DNA of 64,000 nt from DATFVJ01 sp963826515 (lineage in GTDB: Bacteria; Actinomycetota; Actinomycetes; Streptosporangiales; Streptosporangiaceae): NCBI GenBank assembly GCA_963826515.1, contig CAWGXI010000006.1:186001-250000 (forward strand), given 5' to 3'. This document shows positions 1 through 9,692 of this stretch, in pieces. Every line of letters starts with the position of its first letter. The first letter of the stretch is position 1. The notes below the pieces were generated by a model. It saw nothing but the letters and a program-made list of their open reading frames with translations, was not told where the DNA came from and made no database searches. The position numbers and the translations under genes were made by a program.

Positions 1-393
1 GCCTGCCAGGACTGGGTTCGCGAGCCGGGTCGTGGCTGGGCCGCCGTGGCGGATGCCGATGTCGCCGGGTCTCTTGACGCGGTAGGAAGGGCCGCGCCGG
101 AATCGGCGGCCGCGCGTCAGTCCGCCCAGCCGTAGAAGTTCCGGTTGGCGATCCGCGGCCGGTCGTCCTCCAGCCGCCGGTAGAGCTTGCGCGCCAGCAC
201 CTGCTCCCCGCCGCCTTTCCCAGCGACCCCGCCCATCTCCGCATCTGCCACCGCGTGCACTCGCTGACCGTCACCACCGCACCTCCGGGTACGCCGGCCC
301 ACGGCACCCTCGGCGGCCAGGCACCGTGCGAGCGGCTACGCGAGAAGCACCACCGCAATGACCCCGAGTGAAACGATCTACGTCAGTTGCATA
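1..393. other. No gene supported at the left edge
   Basis: No reading frame here has recognisable protein features or a convincing ribosome binding site. It lies downstream of the XRE regulator that ends at 394 and may include the end of a gene lying outside the window. Confidence 0.4.
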
Positions 394-1284
394 TCAGCGT
401 ACCTGCTTGGCACCTGACCAATGCGACTCAACCGTCTTGAGTATCAGCGCTCTGGACGCCGCTGGGTCGAGCGACGCACCGGCAAGCATCTGAAATGCGA
501 TCCTATGCAAGTAGGTCTCTCTCTCGCCTTCCAGCGAGAAGTCATTTCTCAAATGCTCAGTGCTAACCACATCTTGTAGCATAGCGTCCTTGCCTGGCCC
601 AAAGCGGAATATGACAAATGACTCCCCGAAGACCGTGTGCTGCGCGTCAAGGGGGAGTATCTGCAATGTTATGTTTGGCCGGTCACCCTCACGCACGAGC
701 CGCTGAAGTTGTTCATACATCACCAGCTCATCGCCGATCCGACGCGTCAAGACCGACTCATCCAGCACGACTGCCAGCTGAAGCTCTGGTTCGCGATTCA
801 GCGCCTGCTGGCGTTTCATCCGGACCTTGACCAACCGTTCGATCATGCCCGGCGCAATAGGCTCGATCTGGCTATAACTTCTAATTATGTGCCTAGCATA
901 CGCTTCTGTCTGTAAAAGACCAGTTACGACATCAACGTGCCATATAGCGATCGAACTTGCCTCATGCTCGAGGCCAATGAACTGCTGATAGTCGGCGGAA
1001 ATTATATCTGCGAATTCTTCCCACCATCCCTTCTGGGTCGCATCGTCGGCGAGCGCGAGAAGGAGCGCGCGGCGGGATCCGGTAATCTCGTAGTAGTCGA
1101 GCAGCCTCTTGACTTCCCGTGGCTGTAAGCCAGTCCTGGCCCGCTCGTATCTGCTGATCTTGGAAGGCGACCACTTCAACGCAGCGGCGACGGTATCACC
1201 GCTCTTGCCCTTACTTTCCCTGATCTCGCGCAGCTCCGCAGCAAGTCGGCGGCGCCGGACCGTGGGGCTTCCAGGCACAGTCAT
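394..1284 (-). CDS. XRE-family regulator with DUF5753 sensor domain
   Basis: This 296-aa protein has an N-terminal Cro/C1-type helix-turn-helix at about residues 12-66 (VAAALKWSPSKISRYERART). A DUF5753 domain follows at about 95-285, with the family signatures GWWEEFADI, QFIGLEHEA, GLLQTEAYAR and RQQ. Proteins of this type are the DNA-binding half of actinobacterial regulatory pairs, the partner usually being a DUF397 protein. The ATG at 1284 follows a GGAGGGAC ribosome site at 6 nt. A 17-bp palindrome 71 nt upstream of the start is a likely autoregulatory operator. No DUF397 gene adjoins it, so it may be an orphan copy. The family call is secure; its target genes are unknown. Confidence 0.93.
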   Translation of the reverse strand: MTVPGSPTVRRRRLAAELREIRESKGKSGDTVAAALKWSPSKISRYERARTGLQPREVKRLLDYYEITGSRRALLLALADDATQKGWWEEFADIISADYQQFIGLEHEASSIAIWHVDVVTGLLQTEAYARHIIRSYSQIEPIAPGMIERLVKVRMKRQQALNREPELQLAVVLDESVLTRRIGDELVMYEQLQRLVREGDRPNITLQILPLDAQHTVFGESFVIFRFGPGKDAMLQDVVSTEHLRNDFSLEGERETYLHRIAFQMLAGASLDPAASRALILKTVESHWSGAKQVR

Positions 1285-1354
1285 CCGGTGTCCCTCCTCT
1301 CCGGTGCCCCGCGAACGGGACGCGTGTGACAGTCAGTAGATTACATAGAAGCGA

Positions 1355-1371
1355 CAATGAAACTTTCATTG
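1355..1371. promoter_or_regulatory. Palindromic operator candidate upstream of the XRE regulator
   Basis: CAATGAAA-C-TTTCATTG is a perfect 8-bp inverted repeat around one central base. It lies 71 nt upstream of the start of the XRE gene that reads leftward from 1284. The AT-rich stretch between it and the gene (TATGTAATCT on the minus strand) could be a -10 region. Position and symmetry fit an autorepression site; binding is inferred. Confidence 0.5.
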
Positions 1372-1379
1372 GGCCTCAT

Positions 1380-1425
1380 ACTGGGATACAGCGCAACCAA
1401 ACACTGGGATACAGTGCAACCAAAC
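1380..1425. repeat. 23-bp tandem direct repeat, two copies
   Basis: The 23-bp unit beginning ACTGGGATACAG occurs at 1380-1402 and again at 1403-1425, with one C/T difference. It lies between the operator of the XRE gene and the broken 3' end of the IS4-type transposase, so it may mark the deletion or insertion junction. Confidence 0.75.
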
Positions 1426-1530
1426 CTTGTGGCTGGCCGACGCGGCGGATGGCAGGTGGAGGTAGCGGCACTGGCATTCGGTTATGAATCGCTTGTGCTG
1501 GGTGGCTCCCCGGATGCGATCGGCGTGCCG

Positions 1531-2793
1531 TCACGTCAGCCGGTGGCCGGGCTGGAGGTCGAAGACCTGGTCCATGTGGTACTCGATGACGCGGACCTTG
1601 ACGGTGTGGCCGCGCCAGATGATCTTGGCCTTCCAGGTGCCGTCGGTCAGCGGCCGTCCCGAGCGGCGCAGCTTCCACGCCGACGAGACCCGCCAGGCGA
1701 AGTGCTTCCCGGCGGTGATCTTGGCGACGGCGGCCTGGCTGCTGGGGAACCCGCGGTCGGCCAGGTCCAGATCATCCGGCCCGTAGGCGGGCTCGAGGTG
1801 CGCGGCGAGGGTGGTCTCCCCGATGCGGCACGGCCCGGCCGCCCACGCCGCGCAGCTGCGGGCCCACACGTCGGTGACCTCCACCATGCGCAGCTGCGGG
1901 GCCGCCTCGGCGCCGGTGCTGGCCGGGCGGCCGAAGTGCGCGGCGTTGCGGGACCGCCCGCGCTCGCCTTCGCGGTCGGTGCGTTTCGGGTCGGCGACCG
2001 CGCGGACGGTGCCGTCCTTGGCCAGCACCCGCAGCCCGTGCCAGCGGCCGTCCCGCCACGGCCCGCCTGCGGCGTGCGTCAGCGGGCGCAGCCGGACCGC
2101 CGTCCGGTCCCCGTCCGCCGTCCCGGCCGCGGGCAGGTGCGGTGCCACGCCGGGCAGCGGCACCGGCCGGACCTGCCCGCACAGCGAGGCGAGCAGCCGC
2201 AGGAACGGCTTGACCTGCAAGAAGCCGTCGGCGTCCGACAGCGAGGAGGCGGCCGGCAGGTCATAGCCCGGGTCAGCCTCCCGGGGCCGCTGCGCCATCT
2301 GCCGCAGCACCGCAGATGCGGTCCCCGGTTCCAGGGCCCGCGCCAGCGGCAGCTGCATCGCCAGCCGCGGCGTGATCTTCCGCGCCCGCCGGGCCGGCAC
2401 GCCTGCCAGCGCCTCATCCAGCACCGCCGGGCCGATCACGCAGCTCACCAGCCCCAGCCCCGTGCCATCCCGCACCCGCCCCGGCTCCGCCGCCACCCCC
2501 GCCGCCGCCAGCTCCCCGGCGGTCCACGCCGGGACCGGGGCGACCGCGCCGGGCAGCGCCCCGCACGCCACGATCCCCGAGCCCGGCCCCGGCAGCTCAG
2601 TCAGCGGCCGGCCGCGTCCCGCCAGATCGCCGGCATCGCCAGCACCTCGGCCAGGCCCGCCGCCGCGTCCCCGCGGCGGCTCCTTCGCCCGGCGCGGCCC
2701 GCCTTCCCGGCCGGGCGCGCCGCCGCCGCCCTCCGGGCAGCACGACGTCGTGACGGGTCCGGCGGCAGCCGGTACTGTCGCAAGCGGAAGCAT
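1531..2793 (-). pseudogene. IS4-type transposase, C-terminally truncated
   Basis: The readable protein has an IS4 N-terminal domain (VIGPAVLDEALAG, LPLARALEPG) followed by the first part of a DDE domain: DGTVRAVADP, RNAAHFGRP, PQLRMVEV, the DLADRGFPSS block and WKAKIIWRGHTVKVRVIEY. The sequence is lost just after VRVIEYHMD, where the family normally continues for about 120 residues containing the last catalytic Glu. The first roughly 110 codons are low-complexity Gly/Arg/Pro and probably not native, so the true start lies nearer 2460. No intact inverted ends were found. It is almost certainly inactive. The IS4-like call rests on these motifs. Confidence 0.75.
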
Positions 2794-2839
2794 CGGCGGG
2801 CCCCTCGCGAGAGGCGGACAGAGACCGCCGATGCTTCCG
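2785..2839. repeat. Perfect 15-bp inverted repeat with nested hairpin
   Basis: CGGAAGCATCGGCGG at 2785-2799 is matched exactly by its reverse complement at 2825-2839. The 25-nt loop contains a second small stem, CCTC-GCGA-GAGG. It sits at the 5' side of the truncated IS4-type transposase and could be an element end structure or a transcription-blocking hairpin. Confidence 0.7.
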
Positions 2840-3785
2840 CATCAGACCCGTTTGTCCCGTAACCGGCCAGGCGTGTCGCACCGAAACCGCAGCCGGCCCT
2901 CTCGCGTCCCCGGCACCCGCCATGCCGCGGCACCGGCAGCAGCCACACAACGTGACCAACGCCCCGGAGAACCGTCCGTTGCAATCCGTGACCACCAGGC
3001 CCGGCGGGCCCCGCCCAGATCAGGCGTAACCCGCAGGCCAGAACGCACTCAGATCTTAACCGAACGCCAGTGGAGGTAGCGGTGGGTCCAGCCGTCAGGA
3101 CCGTCTGCGTCTGATTCCAGCGGACATAGATCGACAATGGTCCCGGTCGGCACGTCATTCTCATTAGTTTCAGGGCCCGTGGCTGTTTGTCGCGAGCGGC
3201 AAAGATCTCAAGATCTCGTGGGTCACCGGGTTTCCCTGCTGGCAGGGAGGGCGGCCGGGTTGTGATGGTGCGGCCGCCGGCGTCGGGGAAACCGGGCATG
3301 CCCAGGTCGGCGGATGCCTCGCGGCGGGCGGCCGCAGTTAACCCGGCCGCATCACCGGACGGGTCAACAAGCTGATAGGGCTCGAACGGGTCGCCCGTCA
3401 CCCGCAAAGATCCCGCTTGCGCGCCGCCAATACGCCAGTACGCCAGATTCTGCGGCTCGCCCGATCCGATCATGAGCAGTGATCCAAACCGTTAAGCCAC
3501 GGACGGTCCGCTGAACTGGGAAGGGCCCCGCTAGAGAGCGTGTCCCGTTGTAGGGGAAGAACTTCACCAAGACTGGAGAACTTCACAAAGCAGGGCCCGT
3601 AATGCCGACGTCCACACAGTAGAAGTACAACTGGTTGACCACAGCGGCGGTCTTCACGATCTACGGATAGGACACCCCATCGGCATCGCGGCGTTTTCGG
3701 TCCGGAAGACCCTGGTCTTCTCCCGCGCCCAGAATCCAGGCAAGACCGTGGTCGAGCTGTGGAATGCAATCTGCGGGCGCCATGA
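2840..3785. other. Gene-poor stretch between two transposase loci
   Basis: About 950 bp without a convincing gene. Long frames exist on both strands but show no domain, no ribosome site and mainly Arg/Pro/Gly composition. Near 3690-3790 a plus-strand stretch (RKTLVFSRAQNPG) vaguely resembles a transposase C-terminus but cannot be assigned. This looks like residue of several insertions. Confidence 0.5.
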
Positions 3786-5337
3786 CCGGTACGGCAGCCG
3801 CACTTCGTAACCTGGCGGTACGTCTGGGATGCCTGCAGGAGGCTGATGCTCCTGTTTCGGGCGGGTTAGGGCGTGTCGGTCAGCAGATGAGGGCGGCCGC
3901 CCCGCGATCATCGCCTTGTGACAGAATACGATCTTGAGGCGGCCGCTGCCGCCATGGTAGGCGCTGAGCTGGCCGAGGAGAAGCTGGGTGAGCTGATGGC
4001 GCGGCTGGCGCCGTGCTTCACCCGCCGTGAGCCCCGGCTGCAGGCCGCCAGGTACGTGCGGGCGCTGATGAGCGGCCTGCCGCGGAAGAACGGCTGGACG
4101 ATCGCGGCGGAAGCCGGTGACCGCACCCCGGATAAGATGCAGCGGCTGCTCAGCCATGCGTCCTGGGACACCTTGGCGGCGATGCGCGAGATCGGGGGCT
4201 TCGTGACCGCGTACCTGGATGAGGCGGCCGGGCCGGGAACGCTGCGGGTATTCGCCGTGGACGAGACCGGCCAGCAGAAGAAAGGCACCCGCACGGCCGG
4301 CGTCAAGCGCCAGCATATGGGCTGCGCCGATGGCGTGGCCAACGGCATCAACACGGTGCATGTCTCTTATGCCACCCCGGCCGGGCACGCGCTGATCGGG
4401 GCCCGGGAGTGGATCCCTGAAGAGCAGATCGCCGACCCGCGATGCCGCCAGGCGATGGGCCTGCCGCAGGACCTGGTGTTCAAGACCAAGCCGCAGCTGG
4501 CCACCGAGATCCTGGCTGAGTGCCTGGCCGGCGGCACCGCCATCCCCTGGGCCGCCGCCGATGAGGTCTATGGGAACAACCCCGGGCTGCGCGGCTTCTG
4601 CGAACGCGAGCGTATCGGCTACGTGCTGCGGGTGCCCTCGAACTTCCACCTCACCCTTGACGGCGGCATCCGGCTCACCGCGGCCCAGGCCGTGTCCGGC
4701 GCGCTGGGGAAGACCACCGGGTGGTGGCAGACCCGTTCCGCCGGGACGGGAACCAAGGGACAGCGGCTGTACCGGTGGGCCTGGATCGCCACCGCCTCCC
4801 CTGGCCACACCCTCCTGGTCCGCAAGCACCTGATCACCGGCGAACTGGCCTTCATTTACTGCCACGTCCCCCAAGGCCGGCCTGCTAGCTTGCCCGTCCT
4901 GGTCGCCGTCGCCGGCCTGCGCTGGCCGGCCGGGGAGGACTTCGAGTTCGGCAAGGACTACTTCGGGCTGGACCAATCCCAGGTCCGGCTGTATACCGCG
5001 ATCTTGCGCCACACCGTGCTGGCGATGGCCGCCCTAGCCGTCTGCGCCGTCACCGCCGCCCTGGCCCAGAACCAGACCGACACCCAGGCACCGCCCCCGG
5101 CCAGCCCCAATGACCCGCCACCGCAGGATCCCGGCCTGATCCCGCTCACCGTCAACGCGGTCAAACGCCTATTCAACCTGCTCACCCGCCTCCCGCGCTC
5201 TCTCGGGCACCACCTGCACTGGGACCAGTGGACCCGCCGGCACCAGGCCCGATCCCGCTGGTTCCACCAGCGCACACGCCTCCGCCGCCAGCAAACAATC
5301 CCCTACATCACATAACGAAGTGCGGCTGCCGTACCGG
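3786..5337 (+). mobile_element. Intact IS701-type insertion sequence with 23-bp inverted ends
   Basis: The 23 bp at 3786-3808 (starting CCGGTACGGCAG) are repeated exactly in inverted orientation at 5315-5337. They flank a single transposase gene whose TAA stop ends at the first base of the right repeat. That gives a compact 1,552-bp element, the normal size for IS701 members. Bases outside the repeats do not form an obvious target duplication, so the exact outer ends could differ by a few bases, or the element may have recombined. Confidence 0.8.
3918..5315 (+). CDS. IS701-type transposase
   Basis: This 465-aa DDE transposase has the IS701/DDE_5 hallmarks: RYVRALMSGLPRKNGW, then the first catalytic Asp in VFAVDETGQQKKG, QHMGCADG, AADEVYGNNPGLR with the second Asp, GYVLRVPSN, and the C-terminal EDFEFGKDYFGLDQSQVR with the Glu. 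A Pro-rich linker and basic tail follow. All expected catalytic residues are present, so it may be active. The start at 3918 lies 110 bp inside the left repeat. The reading frame is complete, unlike that of the IS4-type gene upstream. Confidence 0.93.
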   Translation: MTEYDLEAAAAAMVGAELAEEKLGELMARLAPCFTRREPRLQAARYVRALMSGLPRKNGWTIAAEAGDRTPDKMQRLLSHASWDTLAAMREIGGFVTAYLDEAAGPGTLRVFAVDETGQQKKGTRTAGVKRQHMGCADGVANGINTVHVSYATPAGHALIGAREWIPEEQIADPRCRQAMGLPQDLVFKTKPQLATEILAECLAGGTAIPWAAADEVYGNNPGLRGFCERERIGYVLRVPSNFHLTLDGGIRLTAAQAVSGALGKTTGWWQTRSAGTGTKGQRLYRWAWIATASPGHTLLVRKHLITGELAFIYCHVPQGRPASLPVLVAVAGLRWPAGEDFEFGKDYFGLDQSQVRLYTAILRHTVLAMAALAVCAVTAALAQNQTDTQAPPPASPNDPPPQDPGLIPLTVNAVKRLFNLLTRLPRSLGHHLHWDQWTRRHQARSRWFHQRTRLRRQQTIPYIT

Positions 5338-5788
5338 CTGGGCTGCACGGAAACTCAGCCGCGCCGCTGTCGCGGGTCAGCGATGCGTTCATGGCGGCGA
5401 TCGGCTGCTATGGGCGGAGCATCAGATCCCGGTGGTGCACTTCGCGAGGCGACAGCGCAACGACGACGTGATGCATCAGTCCCGGCCGGTCACGATGGCA
5501 GCGAACGGGTGCTGCTCATCGGCCGCAGGCTTATCGCCGAGCTACTCAGAGCGCCGAGCTACTCAGGGCGCCAAGATCGCGGCGCGGCCTTGGTGCGCGA
5601 GGCGAAAGTGGGGAGCTACACGTCCCACTGCTGGCTAAGGCCGGGCTAAGTCCGGAGCACGCGACCTAACCTCGGCGGCAGGTTATGCCTACCGCAGGCG
5701 AACTGGCCGCGGCCGCTGATAACCGTATGACCGATCCACTGCGGGATTGGATAACCCGCACCACCGTTAGTCGCGCGCCATGTTTAGT
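5338..5788. other. Intergenic remnant right of the IS701 element
   Basis: No intact gene. One plus-strand frame (5228-5638) contains a protein-like phrase, AEHQIPVVHFARRQRND, that may be the remnant of an unidentified gene; the rest is not protein-like. Confidence 0.35.
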
Positions 5789-5953
5789 TCACGACTCATA
5801 GAGAATGTCGGGACGAATGGAAACCGCAGCTACCTGCCCGTGGACACTGGGCGCGTGCACAGCCGCTGCGGACATCGCCGGGCCGGACAGGACCGATCCG
5901 GCCATGCCGAGCGCAAGGATAGCGGGAATAATGATAGCTCGCCCGATGCGCAT
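5789..5953 (-). CDS. 54-aa small secreted peptide
   Basis: The minus strand encodes a 54-residue product that starts MRIGRAIIIPAILALGMAG, continues VLSGPAMSAAAVHAPS and ends IRPDILYES. A basic N-terminus, a hydrophobic core of about 18 residues and an Ala-x-Ala-like cleavage region near residue 30 make a classical Sec signal peptide, leaving about 23 mature residues. A GGAGG ribosome site lies 6 nt before the ATG at 5953; an upstream in-frame ATG at 5965 overlaps that site and is less likely. Similar signal-peptide-plus-short-tail genes are common in actinomycetes and usually unannotated. Function unknown. Confidence 0.65.
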   Translation of the reverse strand: MRIGRAIIIPAILALGMAGSVLSGPAMSAAAVHAPSVHGQVAAVSIRPDILYES

Positions 5954-6292
5954 GATTTCCTCCATGGCGATTCCCGAGGCCAGCAGGCGGTTACATGGCC
6001 CTGCGAGCCTGGACGGCGTGTCTACGACTTGTGGAGTCTATTTCTCCAGCTTTCCGCTTATTATGCACTACGGGTAACCATTATTCTAGATTCTCTCTGA
6101 TAATGAAAACTGCCGTAACAATTGTTGCCCTGTTCTTGCGGCAATACTCACGTCGCCATGCGGAGGAACGTTAGCGTGCCCGTGCGATGCAAGTTGCTGG
6201 GCAACCTGCATTGCGCGCTGCGGGGACGCTGACAACGCCATTGCCACCAGAATACGCGCTTAAGCGGCGAACTTATATCCGAAAAACACCGC
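5954..6292. other. Divergent intergenic region
   Basis: About 340 bp between the leftward secreted-peptide gene and the rightward LuxR-type pseudogene. It is noticeably AT-richer around 6040-6130 (ATTATTCTAGATTCTC, GATAATGAAAAC), consistent with divergent promoters. No further gene seen. Confidence 0.4.
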
Positions 6293-9166
6293 TTGTTCAC
6301 CAAATGTTCTAGTAGTAAAGTTCCCTGGGTGCCCAGTGTGACCCCGGCCGGTGCGCTGATCGGCCGCGACAGCGAGCAAGCGATGCTGGTCAGGCTTATC
6401 AGGGAGGTGGCTGGGGGGCACGGCGGTTCGGTGCTGATCGAGGGCGAGCCGGGAATCGGCAAGTCCGCGCTGGTGCGGGCGGCTCTGGCCGAGGCGGCGG
6501 ATTCCGGCTGTGAAGTGTTCTGGGGTGCCGGTGACGAGCTGGGGCAGGCGTTGCCGCTGTTGCCGCTTCTCGAGGGGTTACGGGTACGCGAGCCCTCGGC
6601 AAATCCTCGGCGGAACACGATCGTCCGGCTCTTGCGCGGCGAGCTCGCCGATCGCGGTACGGACGTGTCGGCTGCGCTGGCGGAGCAGCTGCTGGCGCTC
6701 ATCGCCGAGCAGTGCGCCGTGCGGCCGGCAATCCTGGTCATCGATGATCTGCAGTGGGCAGATCAGGCCAGCATCACACTGTGGGGGCGGCTGGCAAGGT
6801 CAGTGCGGCAGGTGCCGCTGCTGTTAGTCGGGAATGATGCGTCCGGTGCCGCAGCGGGATGACTTGCTGGCGCTGCGGCGAGCGGCAGGCGATGCCGCAC
6901 GGCTCCAGCTCACCGGGCTCACCGAGGCTGCGGTAGCCGAGCTGGTCGCGGCCCTGGCCGGCGGCACGCCGGACGAGGAACTGCTGCGGCTCGCCGGCGG
7001 CGCGGCGGGCAACCCGCTCTACGTCACGGAGCTGGTCGCGGCGCTGGCTCGCAGCTCCAGGTTGACCATTACCGGCGCGGGAGCCGCCGAGCTGACGGGC
7101 GGTCCGGCACCAAGCTCTTTGTCGGCGGCCATCGCGGACCGCCTTGGCTTTGTGTCCGGGCCGGTGCGTGAGGTGCTACGGGCGGCGGCCCTGCTCGGTG
7201 TGGATTTTGCTGTGCCGGACCTGGCGACCGTGCTGGGCCGCGGCGTGACGGACCTGATCCCGGCCATAGACGAGGCACGCGCCGCTGGCGTGCTGGCCGA
7301 GTCCGGTAACGGTCTGGGGTTCCGGCATCCGCTGATCCGTGCGGCGCTGTACGACGAGATGCCGGTGCCGGTGCGCGCCGCCTGGCACCGCGATGCGGGG
7401 CGCGCCCTCGCGGAGGCCGGCGCGCCGGCGGACCGGGTGGCCCGGCAGCTGCTGTGGGCAGTTGGCGGACCTGGCGGCACGACCGGGCCGATGGATGAGT
7501 GGATGCTGAGCTGGCTGGCTCGCACCGCAGAGCTGCTGGTCGGCCAGGCGCCCCGGGTCGCGGCCGAACTCCTCGCCCAGGCCGTCGCCGAGCTCCCCGG
7601 CTGGCTCGGCCCAGCATGACTGTCTTGTGGGCCGGCTGGCTGACGCTCTCTACCGGGTCGGCGATGTGGCCGAGGCCGAGCAGGTGGCGAACCGCGCACT
7701 GGCCCATGTGGTCGAGCCCGATCTCCTCGTTGACCTGCACTGGACGCTGGCGCAGTGCCGCATACGGGCCGGCCCGTCCGCGGAATCCCTGGCCACCCTG
7801 GACCGGGCGCTGGGTTCCCCCGGGATCTCGGCCCGGCACCGCGCACGGCTGCTCGTGCTCGCTGCCCGGACGCACAACAACCTCGGCGAGGTGGAGAAGG
7901 CCGGCCGGGTTGCTGCCACGGCGCTCGCCGCGGCGTCGGAAGCGGGCGACAACTGGGCGATCGGCTGGGCGTTGCACGTGCTGACCATCGTGACCGTGGT
8001 GCAGGGGCAGATGACCGACGCGCTGCCGCTGTTCGACCGGGCGCTGACCGTGACCCAGGCCGATCCGGCCCTGACCGACCTGCGGCTGCTGCTACAGATC
8101 AACAAGGCCGTCACACTGGGCGGCCTCGACCGGTACGAGGAGGCGTTCGCCGCGGCCCGGCAGGCGCGGCACCTGGCGGACCAGGTGGGCACGGTGATCC
8201 GGCTGGGTCAGGCGCACAGCGCCCTCGGCCAGCTGCTCTTCGACACCGGTCGATGGGACGATGCGATGGCTGAGGTGGAGGTCCTGCACGGAGACCTGAA
8301 GGAACCCGCCGCGGCCTGCAGCGATCTCGGCATCGCCGCGGTGATCTGCTTCCATCGCGGCGAGATCACGGCGGCGCGCCGCCACCTCGCTGCTACCGTC
8401 CCGCACGCCAAGCGGATCGGAAACCGGCTCATCGGCCCGCTGGCACTCGCCCGCAGCCTGGACCGCGAGCATGCCGGCGCGCTACCGGAGGCGCTGGCCG
8501 TGCTGACAGCCGGGTTCGCCGACAATACAGAAGAACTCGAGGAGAGCGAGGACCTGCTTCGCCGACGCCGTCCGCCTCGCCACCAAGACGGGCGACCTCG
8601 GCACCGCGAACGCCCTGGCTGGCCACGCCGCGGCCCTCGCCGCTGAGTCGCAGATCCCGCACCGGCAGGCGAACGCGCTCTATTGCGGCGGCCTGCTGGA
8701 CCATGACGCCACCCGGCTGCTGGCGGCCGCGGAGCGCTATGGCGACGCCAGCCGGCCACTACTCAGCGCGAAGGCGCTGGAGGCGGCCGCCGGAGAGTTC
8801 GTCTGCGCCGGCGACCGCGGCCAGGCACGGGCCGCATTCACCCGCGCCGTGGAGGTCTATACCTCGCTTGGCGCCGCCACGGACGTCGCCCGCCTGCAGG
8901 CCAGGTTCCGCGCTCATGGCATCCGCCGCGGCCCGCGCGTGAAACACCGGCAGGCGCGGAGCGGCTGGGACAGCCTCACGCCGACCGAGACCAAGATCGC
9001 CGCACTCGTGGAGGAGGGATTGTCCAACCCAGAGATCGCCGCCAGGCTGTTGCTGTCGCGAAAAACCGTCGCGACCCACGTCTCGCACATCCTGAGGAAG
9101 CTCGACGTCCATTCGCGTATAGACATCGCCCGCGAGGCAGCCTTGCGCACCATCGCATTGAGGTGA
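6293..9166 (+). pseudogene. Large ATP-binding LuxR-family (LAL) regulator, three frameshifts
   Basis: Read through three shifts, this is a roughly 950-aa LAL regulator. It has a Walker A GEPGIGKSALV and Walker B ILVIDDLQWAD in the first part, a winged-helix and TPR-like arm (RLADALYRVGDVAEAEQ, ARTHNNLGEVEKAGR), and a C-terminal LuxR helix-turn-helix (LTPTETKIAALVEEGLSN, SRKTVATHVSHILRKL). The frame moves at about 6833 (extra A in GGGAATG), about 7597 (extra C in a CCCC run) and about 8557 (extra base in CTGCTTCGCC). All three are one-base insertions; removing them restores smooth homology. The start may be the TTG at 6293 or a GTG near 6332. It is a pseudogene as sequenced, but the pattern would also fit assembly error. 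Confidence 0.85.
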
Positions 9167-9227
9167 TCGCGGCGCGGGAATGGATTGGCGTGCAGGATGT
9201 GTCCGGTGGATCCGCTGGGGTCGCGAT

Positions 9228-9692
9228 TTACCGCACATAACCGAGATCGCCCTGCGGGCTGCGGTCGCGGCCCTTGCCAAGATCGGCCTGGAACGCAAGC
9301 GTGAAGTACACGGCCTTGCCCGCAGAGGTCCGGTAGAAACCCCAATTAGCCGACAGGCTGGCGACAAGCATCAGGCCCCGTCCGGCTTCCGCGTCGGCTG
9401 GGGCATCCATCGGCACCGGCGCGGAGCACGACGTGTCGTGGACATCAACGCGCAACTGGCCGCGGGAGCGGGTGATGGCAAGCATGACATTCTCGCCCGC
9501 CTCGTGCCTTATGGCATTGGTCACCAGCTCGCTGGTGAGCAGGACCGCGGTGGCCAGGTCGACGGGGACATCCCAGGCGTGGATGGCTGCCCGGACCTGG
9601 CTGCGGGCTTCGGCCGCTGCGGCCGGTCCTGCGGTCAGCGAGATCAGGCGCGCGCGTTGCAGGGTCGGGCGGATCGGCGTCATCGTGTCCAT
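9228..9692 (-). CDS. RsbW-like ATP-binding (anti-sigma type) protein
   Basis: A 154-aa GHKL ATPase of the actinobacterial serine-kinase/anti-sigma class (HATPase_c). The N-box is SELVTNAIRHEAGENV, the Bergerat G1 region HDTSCSAPVP is atypical, and the G2 box is EAGRGLMLVASLSANWG. The ATG at 9692 has AAGGA 8 nt upstream and begins MDTMTPIRP; a longer frame extends to 9839 without support. It is convergent with the LAL pseudogene, and no anti-anti-sigma partner is adjacent. Such proteins usually phosphorylate or sequester signalling partners; the target is unknown. Confidence 0.88.
   Translation of the reverse strand: MDTMTPIRPTLQRARLISLTAGPAAAAEARSQVRAAIHAWDVPVDLATAVLLTSELVTNAIRHEAGENVMLAITRSRGQLRVDVHDTSCSAPVPMDAPADAEAGRGLMLVASLSANWGFYRTSAGKAVYFTLAFQADLGKGRDRSPQGDLGYVR

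Noticed and set aside
2372..3473. Long overlapping reading frames on both strands between the two transposase loci
   Set aside because: They are Arg/Pro/Gly-rich, lack ribosome sites and domains, and overlap each other; typical chance frames of GC-rich DNA.
3690..3790. IS1-type transposase C-terminus (RKTLVFSRAQNPG)
   Set aside because: The resemblance is limited to a few residues and there is no upstream continuation.
3654..5012. 452-codon minus-strand frame over the IS701 transposase
   Set aside because: It is antisense to a complete transposase with catalytic motifs and has no protein features of its own.
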